A stretch of DNA of 36,564 nucleotides from Aliarcobacter sp. (GTDB lineage Bacteria; Campylobacterota; Campylobacteria; Campylobacterales; Arcobacteraceae). The notes under the pieces were generated by a model. It did not search any database, was not told where the DNA came from, and was given only the letters and a program-made list of their open reading frames with translations. This document shows, piece after piece, positions 25,910 to 34,118 of the stretch (the stretch's first letter is position 1; each line of letters begins with the position of its first letter). The translations under genes and the position numbers were made by a program. The DNA is taken from NCBI GenBank assembly GCA_017995775.1, contig JAGOIF010000014.1, forward strand, positions 1-36,564, written 5' to 3'.

Positions 25910-26266
25910 TTAAGCTTCTTTGCCTATACTTAACATATAAGCTTTTAATTGCATCATTTCTTGAGTTGGATATTGATTTTCAACATTTGCTCGCTCTACT
26001 TTTACAAAAAAATCTTTTGAGCTATCGTTGTAACCAAAATTTGTATTACTTAAAACTACTTCATATTTTGGAGCAGATGATGAATCATTCTTAACTTCTT
26101 TTACATCTGACGTTTTTTTCTCTTCAGCAATAACTTCTTGCTGTATTTGTTTTAGTTCATTTTTATTTTTAATCTCTGAAGAATCTTTAGAAGATTGCAC
26201 TCTTTGCACTTCTACAGAGCTATTATCAACAAATTGGCTTAGTTTTGCAACTGTTCCATATTCCAT
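25910..26266 (-). CDS. Small FlaG-like protein (tentative)
   Basis: A 118-residue protein. Residues 15-70 are polar and low in complexity (Ser, Lys, Glu, Gln), likely disordered. The last 45 residues form a small domain: VVLSNTNFGYNDSSKDFFVK, then VERANVENQYPTQEMMQLKAYML. This has the shape of the FlaG C-terminal domain (a strand, a basic-hydrophobic strand VKV, then IPxEExLxL), but the identity is weak and FlaG is only a suggestion. No signal peptide or TM segment. The ATG has AAGGAG 6 nt upstream. It is divergent from the first CNNM-type gene, and its SD region is mirrored there. Confidence 0.5.
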   Translation of the reverse strand: MEYGTVAKLSQFVDNSSVEVQRVQSSKDSSEIKNKNELKQIQQEVIAEEKKTSDVKEVKNDSSSAPKYEVVLSNTNFGYNDSSKDFFVKVERANVENQYPTQEMMQLKAYMLSIGKEA

Positions 26267-26407
26267 AGTAAACTCCTTATTCGAAATTTATGTTTATTTA
26301 CATGTATTATACTAGAAAAACCTATTGTTTGTCAAAATATCAAACTATTAAGATTATTTTGATATTATTAGCTATATTTATTAATAAAAGAAGGAGTTTA
26401 CTTGGAA
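26261..26407. repeat. Inverted repeat flanking the divergent promoter region
   Basis: AGTAAACTCCTT at 26267-26278 is the exact reverse complement of AAGGAGTTTACT at 26391-26402. The match extends by TTCC/GGAA after one unmatched base. The 112-nt spacer (26279-26390) holds the promoters of both divergent genes. The arms include both SD sequences, which explains half of the identity. Inside the spacer AATATCAAA (26336-26344) and TTTGATATT (26358-26366) form another 9-bp inverted repeat that runs into the -10 box of the CNNM-type gene. Confidence 0.45.
26360..26368 (+). promoter_or_regulatory. Extended -10 promoter of the first leader/CNNM unit
   Basis: TGATATTAT (26360-26368) is an extended -10 element. 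Expected transcription begins near 26375, so the leader ORF at 26402 is the first coding element on the mRNA. One arm of a 9-bp inverted repeat overlaps the -10 hexamer, so a repressor could act here. Confidence 0.45.
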
Positions 26408-26461
26408 GATAATTCCCCAAGGCGTAGCTTATTAAGAAGTGAGAATAAATGGAAATTTTAA
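26402..26461 (+). CDS. Leader peptide ORF upstream of CNNM-type transporter (19 codons)
   Basis: A TTG-started ORF with a perfect SD (AAGGAG at 26391-26396, 5 nt away) encodes MEDNSPRRSLLRSENKWKF and stops 10 nt inside the transporter gene. The transporter ATG has only a weak SD of its own, so coupling to leader translation is likely. The tandem arginines are AGG-CGT, unusual in this AGA-rich genome. An acidic N-terminus followed by PRR recalls enterobacterial MgtL ([17 protein letters not shown]). A second, related leader precedes the paralogous gene at 33042-34118. Function is inferred; that it is translated is strongly suggested by the SD. Confidence 0.6.
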   Translation: MEDNSPRRSLLRSENKWKF

Positions 26462-27492
26462 TCTTACTATTTATTGTAGTTATTGGTACGTCGTTTTTGT
26501 GTTCTGTTTTAGAGTCTGTTTTACTATCTACAAACATGTCTTATATTTCTGTCTTAGAAAAAAACAATCCTGTTGCTGGAAAATTGTTAAAAAAATTAAA
26601 AATTGATATTGATAAGTCTATTGCATCAATACTTATTTTAAATACTATTGCTAACACTTTAGGTGCAACTGCAATTGGAGTTCAAGCTCAAAGTGTTTTT
26701 GAAGGTCATGCTACTTTTGTAATGCTTATTTCAATAATACTTACATTTATGATTTTATTTTTTGCAGAAATTATTCCTAAAACAATTGGTGCAGTTCATT
26801 GGAAAAAGCTTGCTCCATATGCTCCAAGAATAATAAATATTTTTATATTTATCACCTATCCTATTATAATCATAACTCAGTTTGTTACAAAAAAAATAGG
26901 AAAAGAAAACACTGATGCAATTTCAAGGGAAGAATTACTTCACTCTACACTTTTAAGTGAAGAAGAAGGAATTATTGGAGATTTAGAATCACAAATTATT
27001 GAAAATACTCTTACATTAAACAATATAAAGTTAAAAGATATTTTAACACCTAGATCTGTTGTTTATGCGGTTGAAAAAAACACTCCTATGTCTGTAATCT
27101 TAGAAGATAAAAGAACTATTAAGTTTTCAAGGGTTCCTATTTATGAAGGACATATTGATAATATAGTTGGAATCGTTTTAACTAAGAAGATATTTAAACA
27201 AGCACTTAATGATAGTAATAAAACAATAGAAGATTTAATGAAACCAGTATTTTCATTACATGAAAATATACATGTTGCAAAAGCTTTAAATATGTTTATT
27301 CAAAAAAAAGAGCATATGTTTGTTGTTCATGATTCTTATAATCAAACAGAAGGTATTGTGACATTAGAAGATTGTATTGAAACCCTTTTAGGGCGTGAAA
27401 TTATGGATGAACTTGATACAACTGCTGATATGAGAAAACTAGCTTTAAATAAAATGAAAGCAAAAAGAAAAGAGAAAGAAAAAGAAGCTTAA
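26449..27492 (+). CDS. CNNM/CorC-family (DUF21 plus CBS) membrane protein, probable Mg2+ transporter
   Basis: A 347-residue protein. A DUF21/CNNM transmembrane domain fills about 1-150, with N-terminal TM1 (LLFIVVIGTSFLCSVLESVLLS) and the signature FAEIIPKTIGAVHW. A pair of CBS domains lies at about 195-315 (KDILTPRSVVYAVE; EGIVTLEDCIETLLG). It ends with a basic tail and lacks the C-terminal CorC_HlyC domain. CNNM/CorC proteins move Mg2+, usually out of the cell, with CBS domains sensing Mg-ATP. The older label 'hemolysin' is misleading. A paralogue lies at 33042-34118. It is preceded by an overlapping leader ORF and followed 26 nt later by the ATPase gene. Confidence 0.88.
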   Translation: MEILILLFIVVIGTSFLCSVLESVLLSTNMSYISVLEKNNPVAGKLLKKLKIDIDKSIASILILNTIANTLGATAIGVQAQSVFEGHATFVMLISIILTFMILFFAEIIPKTIGAVHWKKLAPYAPRIINIFIFITYPIIIITQFVTKKIGKENTDAISREELLHSTLLSEEEGIIGDLESQIIENTLTLNNIKLKDILTPRSVVYAVEKNTPMSVILEDKRTIKFSRVPIYEGHIDNIVGIVLTKKIFKQALNDSNKTIEDLMKPVFSLHENIHVAKALNMFIQKKEHMFVVHDSYNQTEGIVTLEDCIETLLGREIMDELDTTADMRKLALNKMKAKRKEKEKEA

Positions 27493-27518
27493 CTAAGCAT
27501 TTAAAATAAAGGTTTGTT

Positions 27519-29894
27519 ATGAATACTACAATTGATTATGAAAAATTAAAACTTTTTTATATTGGAAAAGAAGAGACTTCAAAAGATGTTTATACTCCTT
27601 TAGTTTATAAAAACAAAGATTTATTAACCCATGCTGCTATTATTGGAATGACAGGAAGTGGTAAAACAGGACTTGGAATTTCACTTTTAGAAGAAGCAGC
27701 AATTGATAATATTCCTTCAATTATCATTGATCCAAAAGGTGATATGACAAATTTACTTCTTACTTTTCCACAACTTCAAGGAAGTGATTTTGAACCTTGG
27801 ATTGAAGAACAAGATGCTATAAATAATGGTTTAACAGTAAAAGAACATGCGCAAAATACTGCAAAACTTTGGGAAAAAGGAATTCAAGAAGATTTTCAAA
27901 GTAAAGAAAGAATTCAAAAACTAAAAGATTCAGCTGATTTTACTATTTATACTCCAGGAAGCACAGCAGGTGTTCAAATATCAATTCTTTCATCTTTTAA
28001 AGCACCAGCGCGTGAAATATTAGAAGATAATGATTTATTAGTTTCACTAATTAACTCAACAGTTTCTTCAATACTTTCTTTAATAGAAGAAAAAAATGAC
28101 TCAATTTCAAAGGAGAGTATTTTAATATCTTCTATTTTTATGAACTATTATACAGCGGGAAAAGATATATCTTTAGAGCAGTTAATTTCACTAATTGTAA
28201 GCCCTCCTTTTGAAAAAGTTGGAGTTTTTGATTTAGAAACATTTTTTGCACAAGATGATAGATTAAAACTAGCTCTTAAATTAAATACAATTATTGCAAG
28301 TCCCTCTTTTAAAACTTGGATTGAAGGGGAAGTTTTAGATATTTCAAATCTTCTTTATGATGAATCTGGAAAAGCAAAGGTTTCTATTTTTTCTATTGCT
28401 CATTTAAATGATTCACAAAGAATGTTTTTTGTTTCAATATTATTAAACCAAATGGTTTCTTGGATGAGAAGACAAGAAGGAACAACATCTTTAAAAGCTT
28501 TATTATATATGGATGAGATTTTTGGATATTTCCCTCCATCTTCAAATCCTCCTTCAAAACAACCTATGCTTACACTCTTAAAACAAGCAAGATCTTTTGG
28601 TGTTGGTATTATTTTATCAACACAAAATCCTGTTGATATAGATTATAAAGGTTTAGCAAATATTGGAACTTGGTTTATAGGAAGACTTCAAACTAAACAA
28701 GATAAAGAAAAAGTAATAGATGGATTAAGTTCAGCAAACGATGGAAATCTTGATAAAACTCAATTACTAAATCTTTTATCAAACTTAGAAAAAAGAACTT
28801 TTATTTTAAAAAATATAAATGAAGAAGGAATAAAAGTATTTAAAACAAGATGGGCACTTTCATATTTAAAAGGTCCACTTCCTAGTGATTCTATAAAAAA
28901 GTTAATGGCACATAAGATTAAAAACTTCTCTACCAATCCAAGTATTAATAAACAAGAAGAAACAATAAAAATACAACCGCCAGTAAAAATTGAACAAAGT
29001 GTAAAACCTATTTTAACCAGTTCAATAGCGCAAAAGTATTTATATTCTTCTCAAAATAATAGCTATTATTTACAAGGATATCTAGTGTTTTCTTGTAATA
29101 TTCACTATATAAATATTACAAAAGGAATCGATTTACAAGAAAATCAATCATTTAGAATTTATTTAGATGAATCAATGAATTCTATTGATTTTGAAGAAAA
29201 AGAAGAGTTCAATAATACTTCTTTTGAAGAGAAAGAAAGACCAAATTCATCTTATTATCCCCTTCCTTCTTTTATTCAAAATGAAAAATCTTTAAAATTA
29301 ATTGAAAAAGATTTTGTTGATTATATGTATAGAAATGCAAAATTAACTTTATATAAAAATGATGTTTTAAAAATCGTTTCAAAACAAGATGAAACATTAA
29401 ATGATTTTAAAATTAGACTACAAGATAGATTAAATGAAAAAACCGATGATGAGCTTGAGAAACTTCAATTAAAATTTAAAAAAGATAATGATTTAATAGA
29501 AAACAAACTTTCAAAACTTCTTGAAAAATTAGAAAAAGAACAAACACAAGCAACATCAACTACAACGGATACAATCATTGCAATTGGAACTTCTTTATTG
29601 GGAGCTTTTTTTGGTAATTCTTTACTTAATAAAACCAATATAGGAAAAGTAGCTACAACTGCTCGAGGTGCAAGTAAGATATTAAAAGAAAGAAATGATG
29701 TAAAGTATGTGGAAGAAGAAATTTCTCAACTTAAAAAACAAAGTTTTGATCTTCAACAAATTTTAGAAAATGAAATAGAAAAAATCAATAATACAAATGC
29801 AAGCTCAAACTATGAGATTGAAGAGATATTTATAAAACCAAAACGAAGTGATATTTATAATACAAAATTAGAATTACTTTGGAAAGAACAATAA
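27519..29894 (+). CDS. HerA/FtsK-like P-loop ATPase (DUF87/DUF853 type)
   Basis: A 791-residue ATPase of unknown biological role. Walker A is GMTGSGKT (43-50). IIIDPKGDMTNLL follows. Walker B is LLYMDEIFGYFPP (about 330-342). STQNPVDIDYKGLANIGTWF and GRLQT are the sensor segments of HerA-like hexameric translocases. The C-terminal third differs: a beta-rich region (about 505-590), a long coiled coil (about 640-680 and 725-760), and between them a hydrophobic Gly-rich stretch (TIIAIGTSLLGAFFGNSLL) that may touch membrane. Such proteins may pump DNA or serve in membrane remodelling. No nuclease partner (NurA) is adjacent. AAAGG lies 6 nt before the ATG. Confidence 0.8.
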   Translation: MNTTIDYEKLKLFYIGKEETSKDVYTPLVYKNKDLLTHAAIIGMTGSGKTGLGISLLEEAAIDNIPSIIIDPKGDMTNLLLTFPQLQGSDFEPWIEEQDAINNGLTVKEHAQNTAKLWEKGIQEDFQSKERIQKLKDSADFTIYTPGSTAGVQISILSSFKAPAREILEDNDLLVSLINSTVSSILSLIEEKNDSISKESILISSIFMNYYTAGKDISLEQLISLIVSPPFEKVGVFDLETFFAQDDRLKLALKLNTIIASPSFKTWIEGEVLDISNLLYDESGKAKVSIFSIAHLNDSQRMFFVSILLNQMVSWMRRQEGTTSLKALLYMDEIFGYFPPSSNPPSKQPMLTLLKQARSFGVGIILSTQNPVDIDYKGLANIGTWFIGRLQTKQDKEKVIDGLSSANDGNLDKTQLLNLLSNLEKRTFILKNINEEGIKVFKTRWALSYLKGPLPSDSIKKLMAHKIKNFSTNPSINKQEETIKIQPPVKIEQSVKPILTSSIAQKYLYSSQNNSYYLQGYLVFSCNIHYINITKGIDLQENQSFRIYLDESMNSIDFEEKEEFNNTSFEEKERPNSSYYPLPSFIQNEKSLKLIEKDFVDYMYRNAKLTLYKNDVLKIVSKQDETLNDFKIRLQDRLNEKTDDELEKLQLKFKKDNDLIENKLSKLLEKLEKEQTQATSTTTDTIIAIGTSLLGAFFGNSLLNKTNIGKVATTARGASKILKERNDVKYVEEEISQLKKQSFDLQQILENEIEKINNTNASSNYEIEEIFIKPKRSDIYNTKLELLWKEQ

Positions 29895-29896
29895 AA

Positions 29897-30391
29897 ATGG
29901 CAAAAAACCTAGATGAATTTTTAGAACCTTTAAAAAGTCTTACAATAAGCTCTCTAGATGAAAAAGGACTTCCTTTTACATCTTATGCGCCTTTTGTGAA
30001 ATATGAGCATAAATACTATGTTTATTTGTCTTTAATGGCAAAACATTCAAGCAATCTTACTCAAAATAAAATAGCTTCAATTTTCTTTTGTGAAGATGAA
30101 GAAAATTGTAAAAACATTTTTGCAAAAAAAAGAGTATCAATTCAATGTGAAACTTCAAAACTAGAACAAAAAACAGTTAAAGAAGAAGAAATACTAAATG
30201 AATTCAAAAATAAATTTGGTAATGAAATGGTAAATATGCTTTATAAAATGGGTGATTTTTATCTTTTTGAATTCACACCTTTTTATGGAGAAGCTGTTTT
30301 TGGGTTTGGACAAGCTTACAATCTTGGTGGAGAAAACTTTGAAGAGTTTGTACAAAGACAAAATATACAAAATACAGGTCATGGTAAATAA
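29897..30391 (+). CDS. HugZ-like haem-binding split-barrel protein (PNPOx family)
   Basis: A 164-residue split-barrel protein of the pyridoxamine-phosphate-oxidase superfamily, close to HugZ/ChuZ haem oxygenases of Helicobacter and Campylobacter. Typical segments are TISSLDEKGLPFTSYAPFV, CEDEENCKNIFAKKR, and FYLFEFTPFYGEAVFGFGQAY. The C-terminal NTGHGK resembles the His-containing tail that binds haem in HugZ. At 164 residues it lacks the N-terminal extension of the 250-residue forms. I chose the ATG at 29897. The TTG at 29879 lies inside the ATPase gene. Release of iron from haem is the likely role; flavin binding is possible. Confidence 0.75.
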   Translation: MAKNLDEFLEPLKSLTISSLDEKGLPFTSYAPFVKYEHKYYVYLSLMAKHSSNLTQNKIASIFFCEDEENCKNIFAKKRVSIQCETSKLEQKTVKEEEILNEFKNKFGNEMVNMLYKMGDFYLFEFTPFYGEAVFGFGQAYNLGGENFEEFVQRQNIQNTGHGK

Positions 30392-30397
30392 TATATA

Positions 30398-31066
30398 TTG
30401 GAAAAATTGCAAGAACCTGAAAACAGAGAAATATGTTACGAATGTTATAGACCAAAATCCTCTTGTATCTGTAAATTTACCACAAGCCCTATAAAAACAA
30501 ATACGAAATTTGTTATTTTAATGCATCCAAAAGAGTTTAGAAAAACAAAAAATGGAACAGGTCATATGACTAATAACTCTTTGGAAAATTGTGAGTTACA
30601 TGTGGGAATTGATTTTTCAAATCATAAAAGAGTAAATGAGCTTTTAAACGATGAAAATTATGAACCATATGTTTTATATCCTGATGTTAATAGTATAAAA
30701 TTAAATACTCAAAAACTCAACACTCTGAAAAAACCTTTAATATTTATTATTGATTCAACTTGGCCATGTTCTAAAAAAATTTTAAGACTTAGTACAAATT
30801 TACAAGAATTAAAAAAAGTTAGTTTTGATCATAATAAATCATCACAATTTAAAATAAAAACCCAACCAAATGAATATTGTTTATCAACAATTGAATCAAC
30901 TTTATGTGTTTTAGAACAACTAAATTTTCATAAAACAGAAAATATTTCTAAAGAATCTTTAGTTACTTTTTTGAATCCTTTTGAGAAAATGGTAGACTCG
31001 CAATTAGAATATTGTTTACACGTTAAAAATATAAGATTCAAACCAGCTTATAAAAAATCCATTTAA
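30398..31066 (+). CDS. DTW-domain tRNA-uridine aminocarboxypropyltransferase
   Basis: A 222-residue DTW-domain protein. The N-terminal zinc site is CYECYRPKSSCIC (Cys13, 16, 23, 25). IDSTWPCSKK carries the DTW-type motif, followed by PNEYCLSTIES, the SAM-site helix. Members transfer the aminocarboxypropyl group of SAM to uridine in tRNA (acp3U, as by TapT and DTWD1/2). The only start in this frame after the in-frame stop at 30389 is TTG at 30398 (or 30407). The SD is weak, so translation may depend on the gene before it, which ends 6 nt upstream. Confidence 0.85.
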   Translation: MEKLQEPENREICYECYRPKSSCICKFTTSPIKTNTKFVILMHPKEFRKTKNGTGHMTNNSLENCELHVGIDFSNHKRVNELLNDENYEPYVLYPDVNSIKLNTQKLNTLKKPLIFIIDSTWPCSKKILRLSTNLQELKKVSFDHNKSSQFKIKTQPNEYCLSTIESTLCVLEQLNFHKTENISKESLVTFLNPFEKMVDSQLEYCLHVKNIRFKPAYKKSI

Positions 31067-31190
31067 TCCTTACATAATAGCCCTCTTTTAAGCTTTTATT
31101 TAGAAAAAATATCTTTTATTATGACTTTTAACCATAATTTGGGTATTTTAAATAAATTAAAAGCACTTTGATTATCATGGAGATTATTTT

Positions 31191-32999
31191 ATGAATAAAC
31201 TATTGTTTATTGTTGTTATTTTTGCTGTATTTAATAATTATTTATCGGCAAATAATATGGAAGATGAAAGAATAAAAAAAGAAAAAACTTTTGTCAATGA
31301 AGATATAAAAAAAATATTGAAAAATATTTTAGAAAAAGAGTATCAATCTCTTTTAATTAATAAAAGTATTTTAAAAGATTATTACAAGCAAAATGATTTT
31401 AACACTTATTGGGTGGAAGAGGAAAAAGGTCTAAAGGATATTGCCCTTTCACTTATTGAAAAAATTAAAAATGACCCCGTTTTAAAGCCTAAAGTAAATA
31501 ATATTTTTAAATTAGATGAAATTACAGGAAAAATAAATTCTATTGACAAATCAAAAAAAGAAGATTTATTTACTGCTGATTTTATGTTAACAGAACTATA
31601 TGATAAATATATGTTTTATCTTTTACAAGGTTCAATAAATTGGAAACTTTTTGAAGAAAAACTTTCTTTAATTGAAAAAGAAACAGAAATAAAATCACAT
31701 TGGGATAGATATAGTTTAATCAAAAATCCTAAATTATTATTAAAAAAGGCAATTGAAGAAGATACTTTAACAAATGTATTTAAAGAAGTTGATTTTAATT
31801 ATCCAAATGCAGAAAAATTAATTTCTGCAATAGATAGTTTAGAAAAAATATCACAAAATGGTGGTTATACAAAATTACCAGAAATAAAAAGTCTAAGACT
31901 TGGTGATTCTTCTGATGTTGTAAAAGTTTTAAGAGCAAGACTAGCTCAAAGCCAAGATTTAACAAAAATTTGTGAAGGAAGTGTTGTTGTACAAAATATT
32001 GTTACAAATACAACAGCACCTTTAAGCACACAAACTGAAAATTCTTCAAATGAAAATTTAGCGACTTTAGAAACTCAAACAAGCGAAGAAACTATTCCAT
32101 GTGAGAATTATTTTGATGAAGATTTAAAAACAGCTGTAATCTCTTTTCAAAAAAACCATGGTTTATATGCAGATGGAATAGTAGGAAGTTGGACTCAAAA
32201 ATTTTTAAATACAAGTGCTGAGGAAAAAATAGAACAAATCAGATTAAATCTTGAAAGAATGAGATGGCTTCCAAGAGATTTAGGAGAAAAATATTTACTT
32301 GTAAATATTCCTGAATTTAGACTAAGAATGGTTGAAAATGATGCAATTAAATTAAGTATGAACGTGGTTGTGGGAGAAAAAAAACACCCTACTCCTATTT
32401 TCTCAGATAAAATGTCATACGTTGTTTTAAACCCAACATGGAATATTCCTCATAGTATTACGAAAAAAGAAATTATTCCAAAACTAATTAAAGATCCAAA
32501 TTATTTAGCTTCTAAAGGAATTGATATTTATGAATCTTGGAATCCTGATTCTGAGAAAATGAATACAAAAGATATTATTGATGCATTTATTTTAGAAGAT
32601 GTGAGTTCTATGCCAAACTTTAGATTAACACAAAGTCCAAGCTCTGAAAATCCACTTGGAAGAATGAAATTTATGTTCCCAAATAAACACGCTGTTTATT
32701 TTCATGATACACCTGCAAAAAGCCTATTTGGAAATGCTAGAAGAGCTTATTCTCATGGATGTATAAGACTTGCTAAACCTAATGAATTATTAAGTGCAAT
32801 AGCTCAAGAAGATAAAAGTTTAAATCCAGAAAGAATAGATTCTATTTTAAAGAATGAAAGTGAAAAAGCTTTAGGATTAAGTAAAAAGATTCCAGTTCAT
32901 ATAGTTTATTTAACATCATGGGTTGATGAAGAAGGACAATTACAATTTAGGGAAGATATTTATAATTACGATAATATTCAAAAGAAACTATTGTATTAA
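31191..32999 (+). CDS. L,D-transpeptidase, YcbB/LdtD-like
   Basis: A 602-residue exported enzyme that makes 3-3 crosslinks in peptidoglycan. Signal peptide at 1-20. A YcbB-type scaffold domain spans about 35-230. A peptidoglycan-binding domain (about 235-345, LRLGDSSDVVKVLRARL; FQKNHGLYADGIVGSWTQ) is interrupted by a Thr/Ser/Asn-rich loop flanked by two cysteines (KICEGS and IPCENY). The YkuD catalytic domain follows at about 365-560, with nucleophile Cys524 in SHGCIRL and the upstream HDTPAKSLFG. The size matches E. coli LdtD (615). GGAG lies 8 nt before the ATG. It appears monocistronic, with a terminator just after the stop. Confidence 0.92.
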   Translation: MNKLLFIVVIFAVFNNYLSANNMEDERIKKEKTFVNEDIKKILKNILEKEYQSLLINKSILKDYYKQNDFNTYWVEEEKGLKDIALSLIEKIKNDPVLKPKVNNIFKLDEITGKINSIDKSKKEDLFTADFMLTELYDKYMFYLLQGSINWKLFEEKLSLIEKETEIKSHWDRYSLIKNPKLLLKKAIEEDTLTNVFKEVDFNYPNAEKLISAIDSLEKISQNGGYTKLPEIKSLRLGDSSDVVKVLRARLAQSQDLTKICEGSVVVQNIVTNTTAPLSTQTENSSNENLATLETQTSEETIPCENYFDEDLKTAVISFQKNHGLYADGIVGSWTQKFLNTSAEEKIEQIRLNLERMRWLPRDLGEKYLLVNIPEFRLRMVENDAIKLSMNVVVGEKKHPTPIFSDKMSYVVLNPTWNIPHSITKKEIIPKLIKDPNYLASKGIDIYESWNPDSEKMNTKDIIDAFILEDVSSMPNFRLTQSPSSENPLGRMKFMFPNKHAVYFHDTPAKSLFGNARRAYSHGCIRLAKPNELLSAIAQEDKSLNPERIDSILKNESEKALGLSKKIPVHIVYLTSWVDEEGQLQFREDIYNYDNIQKKLLY

Positions 33000-33016
33000 T
33001 TCCTTTTGAATTTTTA

Positions 33017-33043
33017 AGAAGAAGAGATTAAATCTCTTCTTTT
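33017..33043. terminator. Hairpin terminator after the L,D-transpeptidase gene
   Basis: AAGAAGAGA (33019-33027) and TCTCTTCTT (33033-33041) pair around TTAAA, with extra A-T and G-U pairs outside, followed by TTAT on the + strand. It lies between two convergent genes and its right arm reaches the last codon region of the minus-strand CNNM-type gene. Confidence 0.6.
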
Positions 33044-34118
33044 ATACAAGTCTTATTTTTGCTACTCTTTTCTTTTCAACTAACATTTTATCTTGGAATT
33101 GTTTATTTTTATTTCTTGCAAATGCTTGCATATCTTCAACTTCATCCATTTCATCAACAATCTCAACACCTAATAGCGTTTCAATCGCATCTTCTAGCGT
33201 TACTACTCCACTTGTTTGCCCATAGTTATCTTGAACTATAAAAAGGTGAGTTTTTCTATTTATAAACTGATCAATCAGCGATGAAACAGGAACATTTTCA
33301 GATATTTTATGAACAGGAACTGTTATATCTAATAGAATTGTTTGGTCTTTCTCTTCAACGCTTTGTTCTAAAATATTTTGATTAAATACTATTCCTATTA
33401 CATCATCTATAGTATCTGTAAAGATTGGTATTCTTGAGTGAATATACATCTTATCCTCTTCAATAGCTTCTTCAACTGTAATATCTGATTTTAAAGCAAA
33501 TACAACGCTTCTTGGAGTCATAATATCTTTTGTTTTTATATTTTTTAATTTAAAAAGATTTTCAATTAACGCACTCTCTTTTGAAAGAATCGAACCTTCT
33601 TTTTCTCCCATTGTAACAGCTGCCATAATCTCATCTCTTGAAAAAGTTGACTCTTTTATTTTTCCTTTTGAAATCGCATTCGTAAGAAACATAGATATCC
33701 AAACAAGTGGATATAAAACTTTTATTAAAAAATTTATTATATACGCTGATGGAATTAACAATTTTTTCCAATAAATTGCACCGATTGTTTTTGGAATTAT
33801 TTCTGAAAAATAAAGAAGACAAAATGCTAAAATAATAGCAATTGTAGCTTCCATTTCTTGACCAAATAATATTTGTGATTGAGCACCAACACCGGCTGCT
33901 CCTAAAATAAGAACAAAATTATTTAAAATTAATATTGAAGATACTGATCTATTAGTATTAGATTTTAATTCCCTTAACATTTCTACGGTGTTTGAGTTCA
34001 TTGTCTTACTTAAAGATTCTATATAAGATGGTGTACTAGAAAGTAAAACTGCTTCTAGAATTGAACATAAAAAAGATACAAGTACGGCTACAAGAAGATA
34101 GGTAATTAAGAGGGTCAT
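33042..34118 (-). CDS. CNNM/CorC-family (DUF21 plus CBS) membrane protein, paralogue
   Basis: A 358-residue paralogue of the gene at 26449-27492 with the same layout: DUF21 domain (about 1-155, LVAVLVSFLCSILEAVLLSS; FSEIIPKTIGAIYW), CBS pair (about 195-320, KDIMTPRSVVFALK; SGVVTLEDAIETLLG), and no CorC_HlyC domain. Probable Mg2+ transport protein in the inner membrane. Its ATG overlaps the stop of a 21-codon leader ORF (ATGA), and no independent SD is obvious (only AAATGACC context with GGGG 11 nt upstream). Translation therefore likely depends on ribosomes finishing the leader. Two copies in one window, both with leaders, suggest differential regulation. Confidence 0.88.
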   Translation of the reverse strand: MTLLITYLLVAVLVSFLCSILEAVLLSSTPSYIESLSKTMNSNTVEMLRELKSNTNRSVSSILILNNFVLILGAAGVGAQSQILFGQEMEATIAIILAFCLLYFSEIIPKTIGAIYWKKLLIPSAYIINFLIKVLYPLVWISMFLTNAISKGKIKESTFSRDEIMAAVTMGEKEGSILSKESALIENLFKLKNIKTKDIMTPRSVVFALKSDITVEEAIEEDKMYIHSRIPIFTDTIDDVIGIVFNQNILEQSVEEKDQTILLDITVPVHKISENVPVSSLIDQFINRKTHLFIVQDNYGQTSGVVTLEDAIETLLGVEIVDEMDEVEDMQAFARNKNKQFQDKMLVEKKRVAKIRLV

